A DNA stretch of 64,000 nucleotides. It comes from JBALVT01 sp045110675 (GTDB lineage: Bacteria > Pseudomonadota > Gammaproteobacteria > Pseudomonadales > Halieaceae). Below, piece by piece: positions 1 to 8,709 of this stretch. How positions within the stretch are numbered: position 1 is the stretch's first letter; each line of letters starts with the position of its first letter. The notes under the pieces are model-generated. The model had not been told where the DNA came from. It saw nothing but the letters and a program-made list of their open reading frames with translations, and did not search any database. The translations under genes were made by a program, and so were the position numbers. The DNA lies in contig JBGCGJ010000029.1 in NCBI GenBank assembly GCA_045110675.1, forward strand, positions 18,511-82,510, in the 5' to 3' direction.

Positions 1-94
1 TGGGTTGGACACCCAAAAGGCTAGAGGTAATGAATAGGGGGATGCTGCATTGAGGATAAAAACATGTGCCGCGGGAGCTTTTTTTCATAGGTAT

Positions 95-748
95 TTAACT
101 TACACCAAGTTTTTCTGCGAGGATTCCCGCCTCCGTGCGGTTGGCCAGCCCCAGTATTTTCAAGATGGCACTGACATGGGTTTTCACGGTATTTTCCGAA
201 AGATCAAATTCCCGGGCGATGTGTTTGTTGGATCTGCCAAGTTGGATTCGCGCCAGAATTTCTAAGTGACGCGGAGTGAGCAGTTCTTTCACCTCATCCA
301 GAGTGTAGGCACGACCATCGCTGACGGCAACTTTGTCATCATGCACGCTTGTACCTAACAAGTCATCCGTTGGGATGAACACACCTCCATTTAACACTCT
401 GGTAATTGCGTTGGTAAATATTTCGGGACTTACCGACTTGGGTATATAGCCTGAAACCCCCATGTCTATCACTTTGCGAACATGAGACGGATTTGACGAA
501 GCCGAGACGACAATGACGGGTACTGCGGGGTACTGGTTACAGAACTGACGTAGAAATCGGAACCCATCCATGTCCTGGATAAACAGATCGAGCAGGGCCA
601 GATCGATAGAGGGAATGTCCTGAGCCAACTGCAGTGCTTGGCTCGCGCTCTCCGCCGGATAGATGGTGGCATCCTCATGAAAGGTGGCGAGAAGTGAGCT
701 TAGGCCCGAGCGGATCAAAGAGTGATCATCGGCGATTAAAATGTTCAT
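95..748 (-). CDS. LuxR/NarL-family response regulator
   Basis: A two-domain response regulator of 217 residues. The N-terminal receiver domain (about residues 1-120) shows the acidic pair in ADDH near residue 7, the phospho-acceptor Asp54 in LLDLF and the conserved Lys104 in YIPKS. The C-terminal LuxR helix-turn-helix (about 155-205) carries the typical LTPRHLEIL and SENTVKTHV signatures. The open frame extends 34 codons further upstream, but I chose the ATG at 748 because the receiver domain begins there (MNILIADDHS). No histidine kinase lies next to it, so it is an orphan in this window. Its targets cannot be read from the sequence. It might act on the neighbouring EPS or galactose genes, but nothing here shows that. 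Confidence 0.92.
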   Translation of the reverse strand: MNILIADDHSLIRSGLSSLLATFHEDATIYPAESASQALQLAQDIPSIDLALLDLFIQDMDGFRFLRQFCNQYPAVPVIVVSASSNPSHVRKVIDMGVSGYIPKSVSPEIFTNAITRVLNGGVFIPTDDLLGTSVHDDKVAVSDGRAYTLDEVKELLTPRHLEILARIQLGRSNKHIAREFDLSENTVKTHVSAILKILGLANRTEAGILAEKLGVS

Positions 749-1302
749 TGCCGGTATCTCTTGGTTGAGCCCCAACAGGGTGCACTTGTCCAGTGCGCTA
801 AATTGATTAAGGACGATAGGGTATGCGAGTTGTGAAATCAACCGTGACAAGCGTAGTGCTTATCGATTGAGTGACGGCGAGTAGCCGTGGGATCTAAAAA
901 GTGAAGAGGCTCAAGAGCACTCCTTGGCGAGTGCGTTCACTAGCATCCTGCATAAAATGACAATCCCGCGCCGCGAATACACCGGAATAATCCCCGGTAA
1001 GATACTTGCCTTTGCTCGAAAGCCCCTTCACTTTTTAGAACCCCTTGAGGCCCTAGCGTCGCAATGAAAACGTTTCATCAGGACAACTCAATCATATTAC
1101 TTTCAGGGCTTGGGTAAATTGCCAGTAGGGACTAGTCCTTTTGGGTGATACGGCCTGGCGCGGAAAGACTTGCGGGCAGTGCGACTGTACATTTGTTTGA
1201 AATATAGTATAAATGGTACCAGCGGCTGATTTGTGCCTGGACTTGGGTGTGGAGGTTGAATCTCCCGCTCTGTTACACGATTGATAAAAAGAGGGGCATG
1301 GA
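749..1302. other. 554-base intergenic region, promoter side of the GntR regulator
   Basis: No supportable gene lies here. The region separates the divergent response regulator and GntR genes. It holds a perfect 10-base palindrome, GGACTAGTCC, at 1129-1138 and the AT-rich motif at 1201-1214, followed by the ribosome binding site GAGGGG at 1291-1296. An open frame on the minus strand at 1092-1316 has no recognisable protein and overlaps the regulator start, so I treat it as noise. Confidence 0.5.
1201..1214 (+). promoter_or_regulatory. AT-rich half-palindromic motif, site a (candidate operator)
   Basis: AATATAGTATAAAT lies about 90 bases upstream of the GntR regulator. It matches the motif found before dgoD, glpD/GH36, the symporter, the TonB receptor and the SDR. 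It could be an autoregulatory operator, or simply a promoter -10 region because TATAAAT resembles TATAAT. Confidence 0.4.
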
Positions 1303-2031
1303 ATGCTTTCAGGCAATGGTGGGATGAATTTAACCCAGCAAATTGCGCATCACCTGGGCAAAGCGATCATCAGTGGCGTTTACGGTGACCACAATCCTGT
1401 TCCAAGCGAGGCGGTATTATGCGAGCAGCTGGACGTCAGCCGTAGCGCAGCGCGTGAAGCGGTCAAGTCTCTCGCCGCGAAAGGTCTCTTGTCGTCTCGT
1501 GCACGACAGGGGATTCGGGTACTGCCGGAGACACAATGGAATCTTTTCGATGCCGATATCCTCAGCTGGATACGAGACTCCAATCCGTCTTTGGAATTAC
1601 TGCGCGAATTTACAGAGTTGCGTCTTGCGGTAGAGCCCGAGGCGGCCTCGCTGGCCACTCAGCGCCAGAATGCGGAGCACATAGAGCAGATTCGTTTAGC
1701 ACTGCTGAGGATGAAAGACGCGGAATCCGGGTTGGACGATCCGTTGGAATCTGATATCGCTTTCCACCTGAGTATTTTGAACGCCAGCGAAAACCGGTTT
1801 TTCACCCAGCTAGGTCGGATTATTGATACCACCTTAAGAGTCAGTATTCGCTACACCAATATGTTGTCGGGTGTTCAAGCTGCGGCCTACGGTGAACACA
1901 AGCGCATTTACGATGCCATTGTCGCCAATCAACCTGAGAAGGCGCAAAAGGAATCGGAGAAGCTGGTGGGTGCGGCCTTAAACCTGATTAATCAGGCTCT
2001 GAAAGAAAAACCAGACCAAAAAGCATTTTAA
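1303..2031 (+). CDS. FadR-subfamily GntR transcriptional regulator (candidate DgoR)
   Basis: A 242-residue regulator. The winged helix-turn-helix occupies about residues 5-75, with the GntR signature around VPSEAVLCEQLDVSRSAAREAV. It is followed by an all-helical FCD ligand-binding domain (about 90-225) with metal-site-type residues in DIAFHLS and GEHKRIYDAI. The start at 1303 is supported by GAGGGG six bases upstream; an alternative ATG lies at 1324. It sits 22 bases from the convergent galactonate dehydratase gene. In Escherichia coli the galactonate operon repressor DgoR belongs to the same subfamily, so the likely effector is galactonate or a related acid sugar. That is inferred from family and position. 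It is the best candidate to bind the shared AT-rich motif described in this window. Confidence 0.88.
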   Translation: MLSGNGGMNLTQQIAHHLGKAIISGVYGDHNPVPSEAVLCEQLDVSRSAAREAVKSLAAKGLLSSRARQGIRVLPETQWNLFDADILSWIRDSNPSLELLREFTELRLAVEPEAASLATQRQNAEHIEQIRLALLRMKDAESGLDDPLESDIAFHLSILNASENRFFTQLGRIIDTTLRVSIRYTNMLSGVQAAAYGEHKRIYDAIVANQPEKAQKESEKLVGAALNLINQALKEKPDQKAF

Positions 2032-2032
2032 A

Positions 2033-2047
2033 GCGGCGTTCTGCCGC
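2033..2047 (-). terminator. Hairpin between convergent regulator and dgoD
   Basis: GCGGC and GCCGC form a 5-base-pair stem with a 5-base loop just after the stop of the regulator. Read on the minus strand, the hairpin is followed by TTTAAAATG, so it could end dgoD transcription. The stem is short, so this is a weak call. Confidence 0.4.
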
Positions 2048-2052
2048 CTGCC

Positions 2053-3201
2053 CTACCACTCAGCAATGGTCCCGTCGGCGTGCCGCCAGATGGGGTTTTT
2101 CCAATCGCACACCTGTTTGGACGCTTCAATCACTGCCTGCTCGTCGACTTCCACTCCCAGACCCGGTTTCGGCAGGGGTTTGATGTACCCGTCGGTGATT
2201 GAGAAGTCATCCTTGTTGCTAACATAGTCGAGTAGCTCGGCACCTTCATTGTAGTGAATGCCCATGGATTGCTCCTGGATCACCGCATTGTAAGACACGA
2301 AATCTACGGCCAAGCAGGAAGCCAGAGCGATGGGTCCCAGTGGACAGTGCGGGGCTAGCCCTACGTCGTAGGCCTCTGCCATTGTCGCTATTTTAATGCA
2401 CTCGGTTATGCCGCCGGCATGAGAAAGGTCTGGCTGGACGATGCCTATGCCACCTGTTTCGAATACACGCTTGAAATCGAAGCGACTGTACATGCGTTCG
2501 CCCGCTGCCAGGACAATGCTGGTTTGCTGGCACAGGATCGAGTATTGCTCTGCTTGTTCAGCGAGAACTGGCTCTTCCACAAACAGTGGGTGAAAAGGCT
2601 CCAGTTCTTTCAGGAGCACTTTTGCCATGGGTACTGAAACGCGCCCATGGAAGTCCAGCCCAAAATCAATACTACTGCCGAAGTTCTCCCGGATTTCGGC
2701 CACACGAGCGATCACTTGTTCGATGGCGCGAAAACTATCGACCATCTTCAACTTGCCACAGCCGTTCAGTTTGAAAGTATCCCAACCCTGTTCGAGTAGG
2801 GTACTAATTTGTCGGCTCTCATCCTCGGGGTCGTCTCCGCCTACCCAGGAATAGGTTTTCATTTTGTCTCTGACCGTTCCGCCGAGGAGTTCGTAAACGG
2901 GCTTGCCCAGGTCCTTGCCCTTGATGTCCCACAGTGCTTGATCAATGCCGGCAATGGCAGACATCAGAATAGGGCCGCCACGGTAGAAACCACCGCGATA
3001 CATCGTTTGCCATAGATCGTTAATCTGTCGCGGATCTTTACCAATCAAGAGGGAGGACAATTCTCCAACGGCCGCCGCCACAGTGTGAGCCCGGCCTTCA
3101 ATCACGGGTTCACCCCAGCCGGTAATTCCTTCATCGGTATCAATAGCGAGAAACAGCCATCGTGGCTTCACTGGGTAAAGTCTTAGATTTGTTATTTTCA
3201 T
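2053..3201 (-). CDS. dgoD: D-galactonate dehydratase
   Basis: Dehydrates D-galactonate to 2-dehydro-3-deoxy-D-galactonate in the cytoplasm, the first committed step of galactonate breakdown. The 382-residue product equals the length of Escherichia coli DgoD and resembles it along its whole length. It has the enolase-superfamily capping domain and barrel with the acidic metal ligands in FGLDFHGRVS, FVEEPVLAEQ and AAGERMYSRF, the catalytic His in APHCPLGPIA, and HAGGITEC. I used the ATG at 3201 (MKITNLRLYPV) because it matches the family start; the frame extends 15 codons further upstream. The gene is convergent with the GntR regulator. The motif at 3304-3317 lies about 100 bases upstream. The downstream enzymes DgoK and DgoA are encoded some 59 kb away at the other end of the window. 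Confidence 0.96.
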   Translation of the reverse strand: MKITNLRLYPVKPRWLFLAIDTDEGITGWGEPVIEGRAHTVAAAVGELSSLLIGKDPRQINDLWQTMYRGGFYRGGPILMSAIAGIDQALWDIKGKDLGKPVYELLGGTVRDKMKTYSWVGGDDPEDESRQISTLLEQGWDTFKLNGCGKLKMVDSFRAIEQVIARVAEIRENFGSSIDFGLDFHGRVSVPMAKVLLKELEPFHPLFVEEPVLAEQAEQYSILCQQTSIVLAAGERMYSRFDFKRVFETGGIGIVQPDLSHAGGITECIKIATMAEAYDVGLAPHCPLGPIALASCLAVDFVSYNAVIQEQSMGIHYNEGAELLDYVSNKDDFSITDGYIKPLPKPGLGVEVDEQAVIEASKQVCDWKNPIWRHADGTIAEW

Positions 3202-3303
3202 GGTGCCGAATGTCTCTCTTATCGTGTCACATCCGATCGACGGCAATCTCTTGTCGCTACCGCGCTGTATTTCGTGTGTGATTTTTCTACGTTCAACTTA
3301 TTA

Positions 3304-3317
3304 ATTATATTATAAAT
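3304..3317 (+). promoter_or_regulatory. AT-rich half-palindromic motif, site c (upstream of dgoD)
   Basis: ATTATATTATAAAT contains TTATA-T-TATAA, a perfect inverted repeat with a one-base centre. It lies in the 230-base gap between glpD and dgoD, both on the minus strand, so it would control dgoD. It is one of at least six similar sites in front of galactose-related genes. Confidence 0.45.
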
Positions 3318-3431
3318 ATGTTATATGGATCAACTGGTGTTTTTGGCTCCGCGTGTCCCGAGCTCTTGTTGAGTCTTGCAGGTTCAGATCAATATAGATA
3401 CTTAGACCGCTTGAAACGCGACAAAGATCCG

Positions 3432-5090
3432 TTAGGCGAGTTCAGCCTCTCTGGCAACACCCCTCGGTGGCTTGTTGGCCACTTGTCTCCCCATTGATGC
3501 GACATATTCTCGCAGTTTCTCATCGGCCTGATCGCCAAACAAGATTCGGCAAGCTTCTTTTAGCCCCGGTGCGTTGATGACATCATCGATCGGCACCACC
3601 AACGAAATCTTTGAGCGCCGACGCAGAAAATCCTCGAGCTTGGTGATCATTTCCCGCCTGGCGGCCTGTTCTATTTCGCAGCGCAGGTATTCGGCGTTTT
3701 CGATCAGCAAACCGGCGCTGGCGGGTTCCGATCTGATGGCTTCCAACAGCTCCATCGCATTGGCTCCGTATCGGCGCCACAGCCGCTGCGTTAGAGGCTC
3801 CGAAGAAGAGGCGGGAGTTAGGCTATCGAGGTCCATCAATCGAGCCTGATGCACAAACTCTTCTCTGATCTCCTTACCGGGTTCTCCGTACCATTTCTTT
3901 TTGGGATTTGGGAGCGACACACCTAAACTTTCCACGAGATCCGCCACTTCATTTCCGACATTGATGCAATCTGTCAGCTTGCCACCAAATATGCTCAGGT
4001 GCTGGTCTTCCTCGTTGACATCGATGGCGTGCTTCCTGGACAGCTTAACCCAGTCGGCGACACCGTCGCCCCCTTTGATCGCCAGTGGGCGAACACCACA
4101 GCGCTCGGAGATAATATCTTTCTCCGTTAGTGGTTTTGGAAGATTGAGCAGAGCGTTGGCGTTGTCCAGCACAAACTGACGGTCTGCTTGTGTAACAGTG
4201 CTGGTGGGTCCATCAACCTGTGTATCGGTAGTACCAATACAGGTTTTCGGCCCCATGGGTATCACGAAAAAGAGGCGCCCATCGCTGGCGAAAAAGGTGA
4301 GTATTTTTTTGTTGTCGGTAATTTTGTCAACGATGAGGTGAATGCCTTTAGAGAACACGTGGCGATGATCGGTCGTTTGGCCTGTGCTGCGGTTGTGTTC
4401 ATCAACGTAGGGGCCGCAGGCATTGATCAATACTCGCGAACGTATTGAGAATTGCTCGCCCGTAATAGTGTTTCTCGCCTGGGTGGTCCAAACCCCGTTT
4501 TCTCGATCTGCAGATATAGACTCGACGTAGTTCGCAGCAATGCACCCGTAGTTGAGACTGGAGCGAACGAAGCCAAAAACAAATCTCGCGTCGTTGTCGT
4601 AGAGGTAGGAATCTGAATACTCGAAACCCGCAGAGGAATTGTCGGTGTTAATCACCTTGTCCATGGCGGCAATTTTTTTGGCCCGCAGATAGCGGGGCGC
4701 CTGAGTGAAAAAGCGACCAAACACCCAGTACAGCAAAGTGCCGAGGTAGATAAAAAACGCGGGAAAACGAAACCCTTTTTCAATAGTCGTTAGAAAACGG
4801 ATCTCTTTGACAACCGAGGGATAGCTGCGCATCAGATGGTTGCGGCTTTTACAGAGTTTGTTGACCAGTAAGTACTCGAAGCTCTCCAGATACTTGATTC
4901 CGCCCCAGGCCAAGTTCGATGAGTTTGAGCTAGAGCACTGGGCGAAATCGCCCTTATCGATAAGCGCAACTTTTGCCCCCTTCGCGGCCAAAGATGCTGC
5001 AGCGACTGCTCCGTTTATTCCGCCTCCGATGATGACAACGTCAAAGCTGTCCCGCTTGAGACGTTCGATATTGCTGTGTCTTAAATCCAT
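3432..5090 (-). CDS. FAD-dependent glycerol-3-phosphate dehydrogenase-like protein (GlpD/GlpA family)
   Basis: A 552-residue flavoprotein. Its N-terminal dinucleotide-binding motif is VVIIGGGINGAVAA (residues about 18-31), followed by the GlpD-type segment SSNLAWGGIKYLESFE. Further family features are RVLINACGPYVDE, the substrate-region motif FFVIPMGPKTCIGTTDTQ and GGKLTDC near the end of the FAD domain. A C-terminal helical domain occupies about 430-550. Aerobic GlpD oxidises sn-glycerol 3-phosphate to dihydroxyacetone phosphate and passes electrons to quinone at the membrane. It is divergent from the alpha-galactosidase, and the two share the motif at 5214-5227. No glycerol kinase or glycerol facilitator is visible here. 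Together with alpha- and beta-galactosidases, it suggests that the glycerol part of galactosylglycerols might be used. A sugar-specific dehydrogenase of the same superfamily is the alternative. Confidence 0.82.
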   Translation of the reverse strand: MDLRHSNIERLKRDSFDVVIIGGGINGAVAAASLAAKGAKVALIDKGDFAQCSSSNSSNLAWGGIKYLESFEYLLVNKLCKSRNHLMRSYPSVVKEIRFLTTIEKGFRFPAFFIYLGTLLYWVFGRFFTQAPRYLRAKKIAAMDKVINTDNSSAGFEYSDSYLYDNDARFVFGFVRSSLNYGCIAANYVESISADRENGVWTTQARNTITGEQFSIRSRVLINACGPYVDEHNRSTGQTTDHRHVFSKGIHLIVDKITDNKKILTFFASDGRLFFVIPMGPKTCIGTTDTQVDGPTSTVTQADRQFVLDNANALLNLPKPLTEKDIISERCGVRPLAIKGGDGVADWVKLSRKHAIDVNEEDQHLSIFGGKLTDCINVGNEVADLVESLGVSLPNPKKKWYGEPGKEIREEFVHQARLMDLDSLTPASSSEPLTQRLWRRYGANAMELLEAIRSEPASAGLLIENAEYLRCEIEQAARREMITKLEDFLRRRSKISLVVPIDDVINAPGLKEACRILFGDQADEKLREYVASMGRQVANKPPRGVAREAELA

Positions 5091-5406
5091 TATCTAATGC
5101 TTTATCTGTTCAGTACTGTGTAAATCAAGGTGGGGCGTTCATCTGGGAGCGCGTTTTGCCTGTTGCACGTAGTGGTATTGCCGCCCGGCAAGGACTGCAG
5201 TTACAATATCATATTTATCGTATAAATGGTAATTCCTGAAAGTGGATACCTCGTGTCGGGCAAGGCTTTTCCAGGCAGTGGATAAATTCTTGCAAGGTAG
5301 ACTTTTGGTGTTAACGTTTCGTGGCTATAGATGGGAATGAGTGGTGATTGGTGGCGACCCGTCCTGAGAACTTTTTTTGACAACCCCTACTTGGGAACAC
5401 AGTTTA
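5091..5406. other. Divergent promoter region between glpD-like gene and alpha-galactosidase
   Basis: No gene is supported in these 316 bases. The region contains the AT-rich motif at 5214-5227, suitably placed to act on either flanking gene. A 60-residue minus-strand frame here shows no recognisable protein. Confidence 0.5.
5214..5227 (+). promoter_or_regulatory. AT-rich half-palindromic motif, site b
   Basis: TTTATCGTATAAAT sits inside the exact inverted repeat ATTTAT-CGT-ATAAAT (5213-5227). Both this site and site a continue as TATAAATGGTA, an extended match of 11 bases. It lies between the divergent glpD-like and GH36 genes. Confidence 0.45.
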
Positions 5407-7554
5407 ATGAGCGAAGAAATCAAAGAATTTTATACCCTGGGCAGTGACAACAGCTCGCTGGTATTGGATTGTCGCGATAATGCGCCCGCGATACTCCACT
5501 GGGGTGTGCGTTTGAGCGATGCAAGCACTCCTGAAATGCTGGCTCTACTCACAACCCGGCAAGAGGCCCAGGCCTGCGTTCATAAGGAACCACCGCTGGC
5601 GCTCTCACCGGAATTTGGGGCGGGTTTTTTGGGCGAGGCGGGCATTCAAATTCACCGCCAAGGTAAGCAGTGGGGTGTCTATTCAAGTATCAAAGCCGTT
5701 TCAACGGATGAGCACAATTGCCTGACCGTCGTTTCCGAATGCGAAGCCACGCAAATTCAGATTACCCACCGACTCAAATTGGATCCAAGCAGTGATGTGT
5801 TATGCGCTACGACACAGATTACCAATGTGGGCGAAGATACCCTGTGGGTCGAGCGTTGCAATGCTCCGTGTATTCCACTCCCCCTGCACTACGACAAAAT
5901 TCTTGGGTTTGAGGGCCGTTGGGCAAACGAGTTCCAGCTGCACCGCGTAGAGCGGTTTATGGGCAGTTATCTGCGAGAGAATCGCTCGGGCCGAACCTCT
6001 CACGACACCTTTCCCGGCGTTGTGATTCATACCGGACAAACCAATGAGACTATTGGCGGCGCTTATGGCTTGCACCTGGGATGGAGCGGAAACCATCGAA
6101 TTTGTATTGAAGAGCAATCTGCAGGGCGTGCCTATGCGCAGCTTGGGGAACTGTTTTTCCCCGGGGAGCTCTCCCTGGAGCCGGGTGAATCCTATCGATC
6201 ACCGGTGTTATACGGCGCCAGAACGCACAGTGGTTTTTCCGGTTTGTCGGGTTGTTTTCACCGCTATGTCAGATCCAGTCTCACCGATTCCCGCATGAGG
6301 GGAAAAGTAAAACCTGTTCATTTTAATACCTGGGAGGCCATGTATTTTGATATGGACACTGAATCGCTTTGCGCGTTGGCGGATGCGGCGGCAGATGTCG
6401 GTGTCGAGCGGTTTGTGCTTGACGATGGCTGGTTTAAAAATCGTAATTCGGATACGGCAGGTTTGGGAGATTGGTATGTAGATGAGGCCGTTTTCCCGGA
6501 TGGCCTCGGGCCGTTGGTCGAGTATGTCAACGCCAAAGGCATGGAGTTTGGATTGTGGATTGAACCGGAGATGGTCAACCCCGACAGCGACCTCTACAGA
6601 GCGCACCCCGAGTGGACATTGAACGCTGATCCCGCACCGCGAATGTTGTCGCGTCATCAACTGGTGCTGGACTTAACCCGCACTGCAGTGCAGGACTATC
6701 TTTTTGAGCGCCTAGATTCCCTGCTCTCAGAGTACGCGATCACCTATTTGAAGTGGGACATGAATAGGAACTTAAACCAACCCGGTGGCGCGGATGGACG
6801 AGTGGTTACTCATTACCAAACCCTGGCATTGTACGAGTTGCTGGAGCGTGTTCGCGCTGCCCACCCCAAGGTTGAAATTGAAAGTTGCTCCTCAGGTGGC
6901 GCCCGCGCCGACTTCGGTATTCTTGCGCATACGGATCGAATTTGGACCTCCGATACCAACGATGCGATCGACAGGCTGAGAATTCAAAAAGGATTTTCGT
7001 TCTTCTTCCCGGCTGAATTTATGGGCGCTCACGTGGGCCCTTATCACTGTCATATCACGGGCCGCAGCATCAGTATGGCGACGCGCGCTGGGGTCGCTCT
7101 GTTTGGGGATATGGGTATTGAAGCCAATCTTTTAGAAATGACCGAGGAGGACAGGCTTGAATTGAAAGCCGCGGTAGCGCTACACAAACAACATCGCCCG
7201 CTCTTGTTAGGAAGCAGCAGTCTTATAAGGCTGGACTTACACGATTACGAAAGTGGGTTTGGCATAATCGCCTCGGACAAAATGGAGGCGATGTTTTCCT
7301 ATGCACTGTTAGCAGGGCAGCCTAATAGCGCGCCCGGTCGATTCCGATTTCGTGGCTTGGAAGCCGATGCGCATTATGAGTTGAATGTAATTTGGCCACC
7401 CAAGCCTATCAGCTACTCCAAATCGGTGGTCGATGTGGTGAATGGAGTGGTGTTTTCGGGAGACGCCTTGATGCGTATAGGCATGCAGCTACCGATCATG
7501 AATCCAGAGACTTTATTGATCATTCACCTGAAGCGCGATCCGGGCACTTTGTAG
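5407..7554 (+). CDS. Alpha-galactosidase, glycoside hydrolase family 36
   Basis: A 715-residue enzyme that releases terminal alpha-linked galactose from oligosaccharides or galactosides. The family architecture is an N-terminal beta-sandwich, a catalytic barrel and a C-terminal beta-domain. Barrel motifs include FVLDDGWF, GLWIEPEMV and IESCSSGGARAD. The retaining nucleophile is Asp451 in LKWDMNRN and the acid/base is Asp516 in WTSDTNDAIDRL. I chose the ATG at 5407; a TTG ten codons upstream is possible but less likely. No signal peptide is seen, so it probably acts in the cytoplasm on imported galactosides. It is divergent from the glpD-like gene and belongs functionally with the GH42 beta-galactosidase and the dgo genes. 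Raffinose-type sugars, floridoside and digalactosylglycerol are all plausible substrates. Confidence 0.95.
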   Translation: MSEEIKEFYTLGSDNSSLVLDCRDNAPAILHWGVRLSDASTPEMLALLTTRQEAQACVHKEPPLALSPEFGAGFLGEAGIQIHRQGKQWGVYSSIKAVSTDEHNCLTVVSECEATQIQITHRLKLDPSSDVLCATTQITNVGEDTLWVERCNAPCIPLPLHYDKILGFEGRWANEFQLHRVERFMGSYLRENRSGRTSHDTFPGVVIHTGQTNETIGGAYGLHLGWSGNHRICIEEQSAGRAYAQLGELFFPGELSLEPGESYRSPVLYGARTHSGFSGLSGCFHRYVRSSLTDSRMRGKVKPVHFNTWEAMYFDMDTESLCALADAAADVGVERFVLDDGWFKNRNSDTAGLGDWYVDEAVFPDGLGPLVEYVNAKGMEFGLWIEPEMVNPDSDLYRAHPEWTLNADPAPRMLSRHQLVLDLTRTAVQDYLFERLDSLLSEYAITYLKWDMNRNLNQPGGADGRVVTHYQTLALYELLERVRAAHPKVEIESCSSGGARADFGILAHTDRIWTSDTNDAIDRLRIQKGFSFFFPAEFMGAHVGPYHCHITGRSISMATRAGVALFGDMGIEANLLEMTEEDRLELKAAVALHKQHRPLLLGSSSLIRLDLHDYESGFGIIASDKMEAMFSYALLAGQPNSAPGRFRFRGLEADAHYELNVIWPPKPISYSKSVVDVVNGVVFSGDALMRIGMQLPIMNPETLLIIHLKRDPGTL

Positions 7555-7789
7555 GTCCACGGGCCGCGTGGATTCCGCATTGGGCGCTAAAGCAGCGCTC
7601 GTTGATTGTCAGATTTCTTTACACTTGTTGAAAGATTCGCGGATCCAGGTCTGGACCGAAACTCAACTGTTTCTTCAAGCTGTTGTATTTATTAGTGGTT
7701 TTTTTCGTTGGCGCGCATCTTGCATTTTACTGTGCAAATTTGATATTCAAGCGAGTCCAGAGAGGCTTCGCTGGTCACAGACGGAGAAC

Positions 7790-8446
7790 ATGCCGATGGC
7801 TTTAAAAAACACCTTTGGGTTGATCCTTGGACTGGCGTTGCTGATATCCTCTAGTACGAGTACCGCAGGCGTTATTTACATTGATCGTGCGGCATTCTTG
7901 GCGGCGTTGACAACTCCCTTGCTGGGCGGCGAAGACTTTGAAGGTTTTCCACTCGGCGTGGCCGCTAATCCCCTCCTCATTGTCGGCGGAGGTGCAGAAG
8001 TTTTGAACGGCGGCGCCACCTCTGACATTGTCTCTGTCCCCAATCTCGTTGGAGGAGCAACTCCTACTCAAGCATGGCTCTCGAACCTTGGTGGTGCAGG
8101 TCCTGTTGGGATTCAAGGTCCGGCTGCAGCCCCGATTGGCATTGGTGCCATTGGCATGGACTTTGGTAATGAGTTCGACGACGTTTGGACCTTTGTGACG
8201 AGTCTTGGGGCATTTGATGTTTCAATTGTGGCACCCACATCCACATCTTTCGCTCTCGACAAGTTCGTCGGTTGGATCGGAGCACCTGGTGAGTCGCTGA
8301 ATTTGGCTTTTTTTGGCTCCGGAGGGCTCCTCTTGGATAATATCGTTGGCTATGGCGTCGCTGAAGCTGTGCCCGTGCCCGCATCCTTCGCGTTGCTTTG
8401 TATTGGCCTGCTTGGTATCACCGCTGTCCGTCGGCGTCGCATCTAA
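7790..8446 (+). CDS. PEP-CTERM-type secreted or surface protein
   Basis: A 218-residue protein of unknown role. It begins with a signal peptide (about residues 1-25, hydrophobic stretch LILGLALLISS followed by TAG). The C-terminal sorting signal has the PEP-CTERM form: VPVPASFALL, then a hydrophobic segment and the basic tail RRRRI. The middle is rich in Gly, Ala and hydrophobic residues with no recognised enzyme motif. The ATG at 7790 is supported by GGAGA five bases upstream; the frame runs further upstream without another good start. Such proteins are processed by an exosortase and are typical of EPS-producing Gram-negatives, but no exosortase gene is visible in this window, so the processing enzyme would have to be encoded elsewhere. 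Confidence 0.8.
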   Translation: MPMALKNTFGLILGLALLISSSTSTAGVIYIDRAAFLAALTTPLLGGEDFEGFPLGVAANPLLIVGGGAEVLNGGATSDIVSVPNLVGGATPTQAWLSNLGGAGPVGIQGPAAAPIGIGAIGMDFGNEFDDVWTFVTSLGAFDVSIVAPTSTSFALDKFVGWIGAPGESLNLAFFGSGGLLLDNIVGYGVAEAVPVPASFALLCIGLLGITAVRRRRI

Positions 8447-8709
8447 CTCAGAAGTCCTCGCCCGGCAGATCATATTCAGATGGCTCTGATCAGGATGGGC
8501 CCGCGGGATCTCTTCGTATACAAATAGATTCTTGTTGGTTTAGAAATACCACGACGTTTTCGAGACGTGCAGTGTTCATCGCTGTATATCGACAATCCGC
8601 CGTTAAAAACTGGGCACCAGCTCTGTGTACGCCACTCTTTGGCCTACTGTTTCAAATCGTGTGATCTGTTTATGGTTATGGATCGATGCCCTTTCAGGAC
8701 ACGTTGAAA

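Noticed and set aside
749..850. Extended N-terminus of the response regulator (34 extra codons)
   Set aside because: The receiver domain starts directly at the inner ATG and the extension has no recognisable sequence.
1129..1138. Perfect palindrome GGACTAGTCC as a specific regulator site
   Set aside because: It occurs once as far as I could see and is only 10 bases. There is no second copy before related genes to support it.
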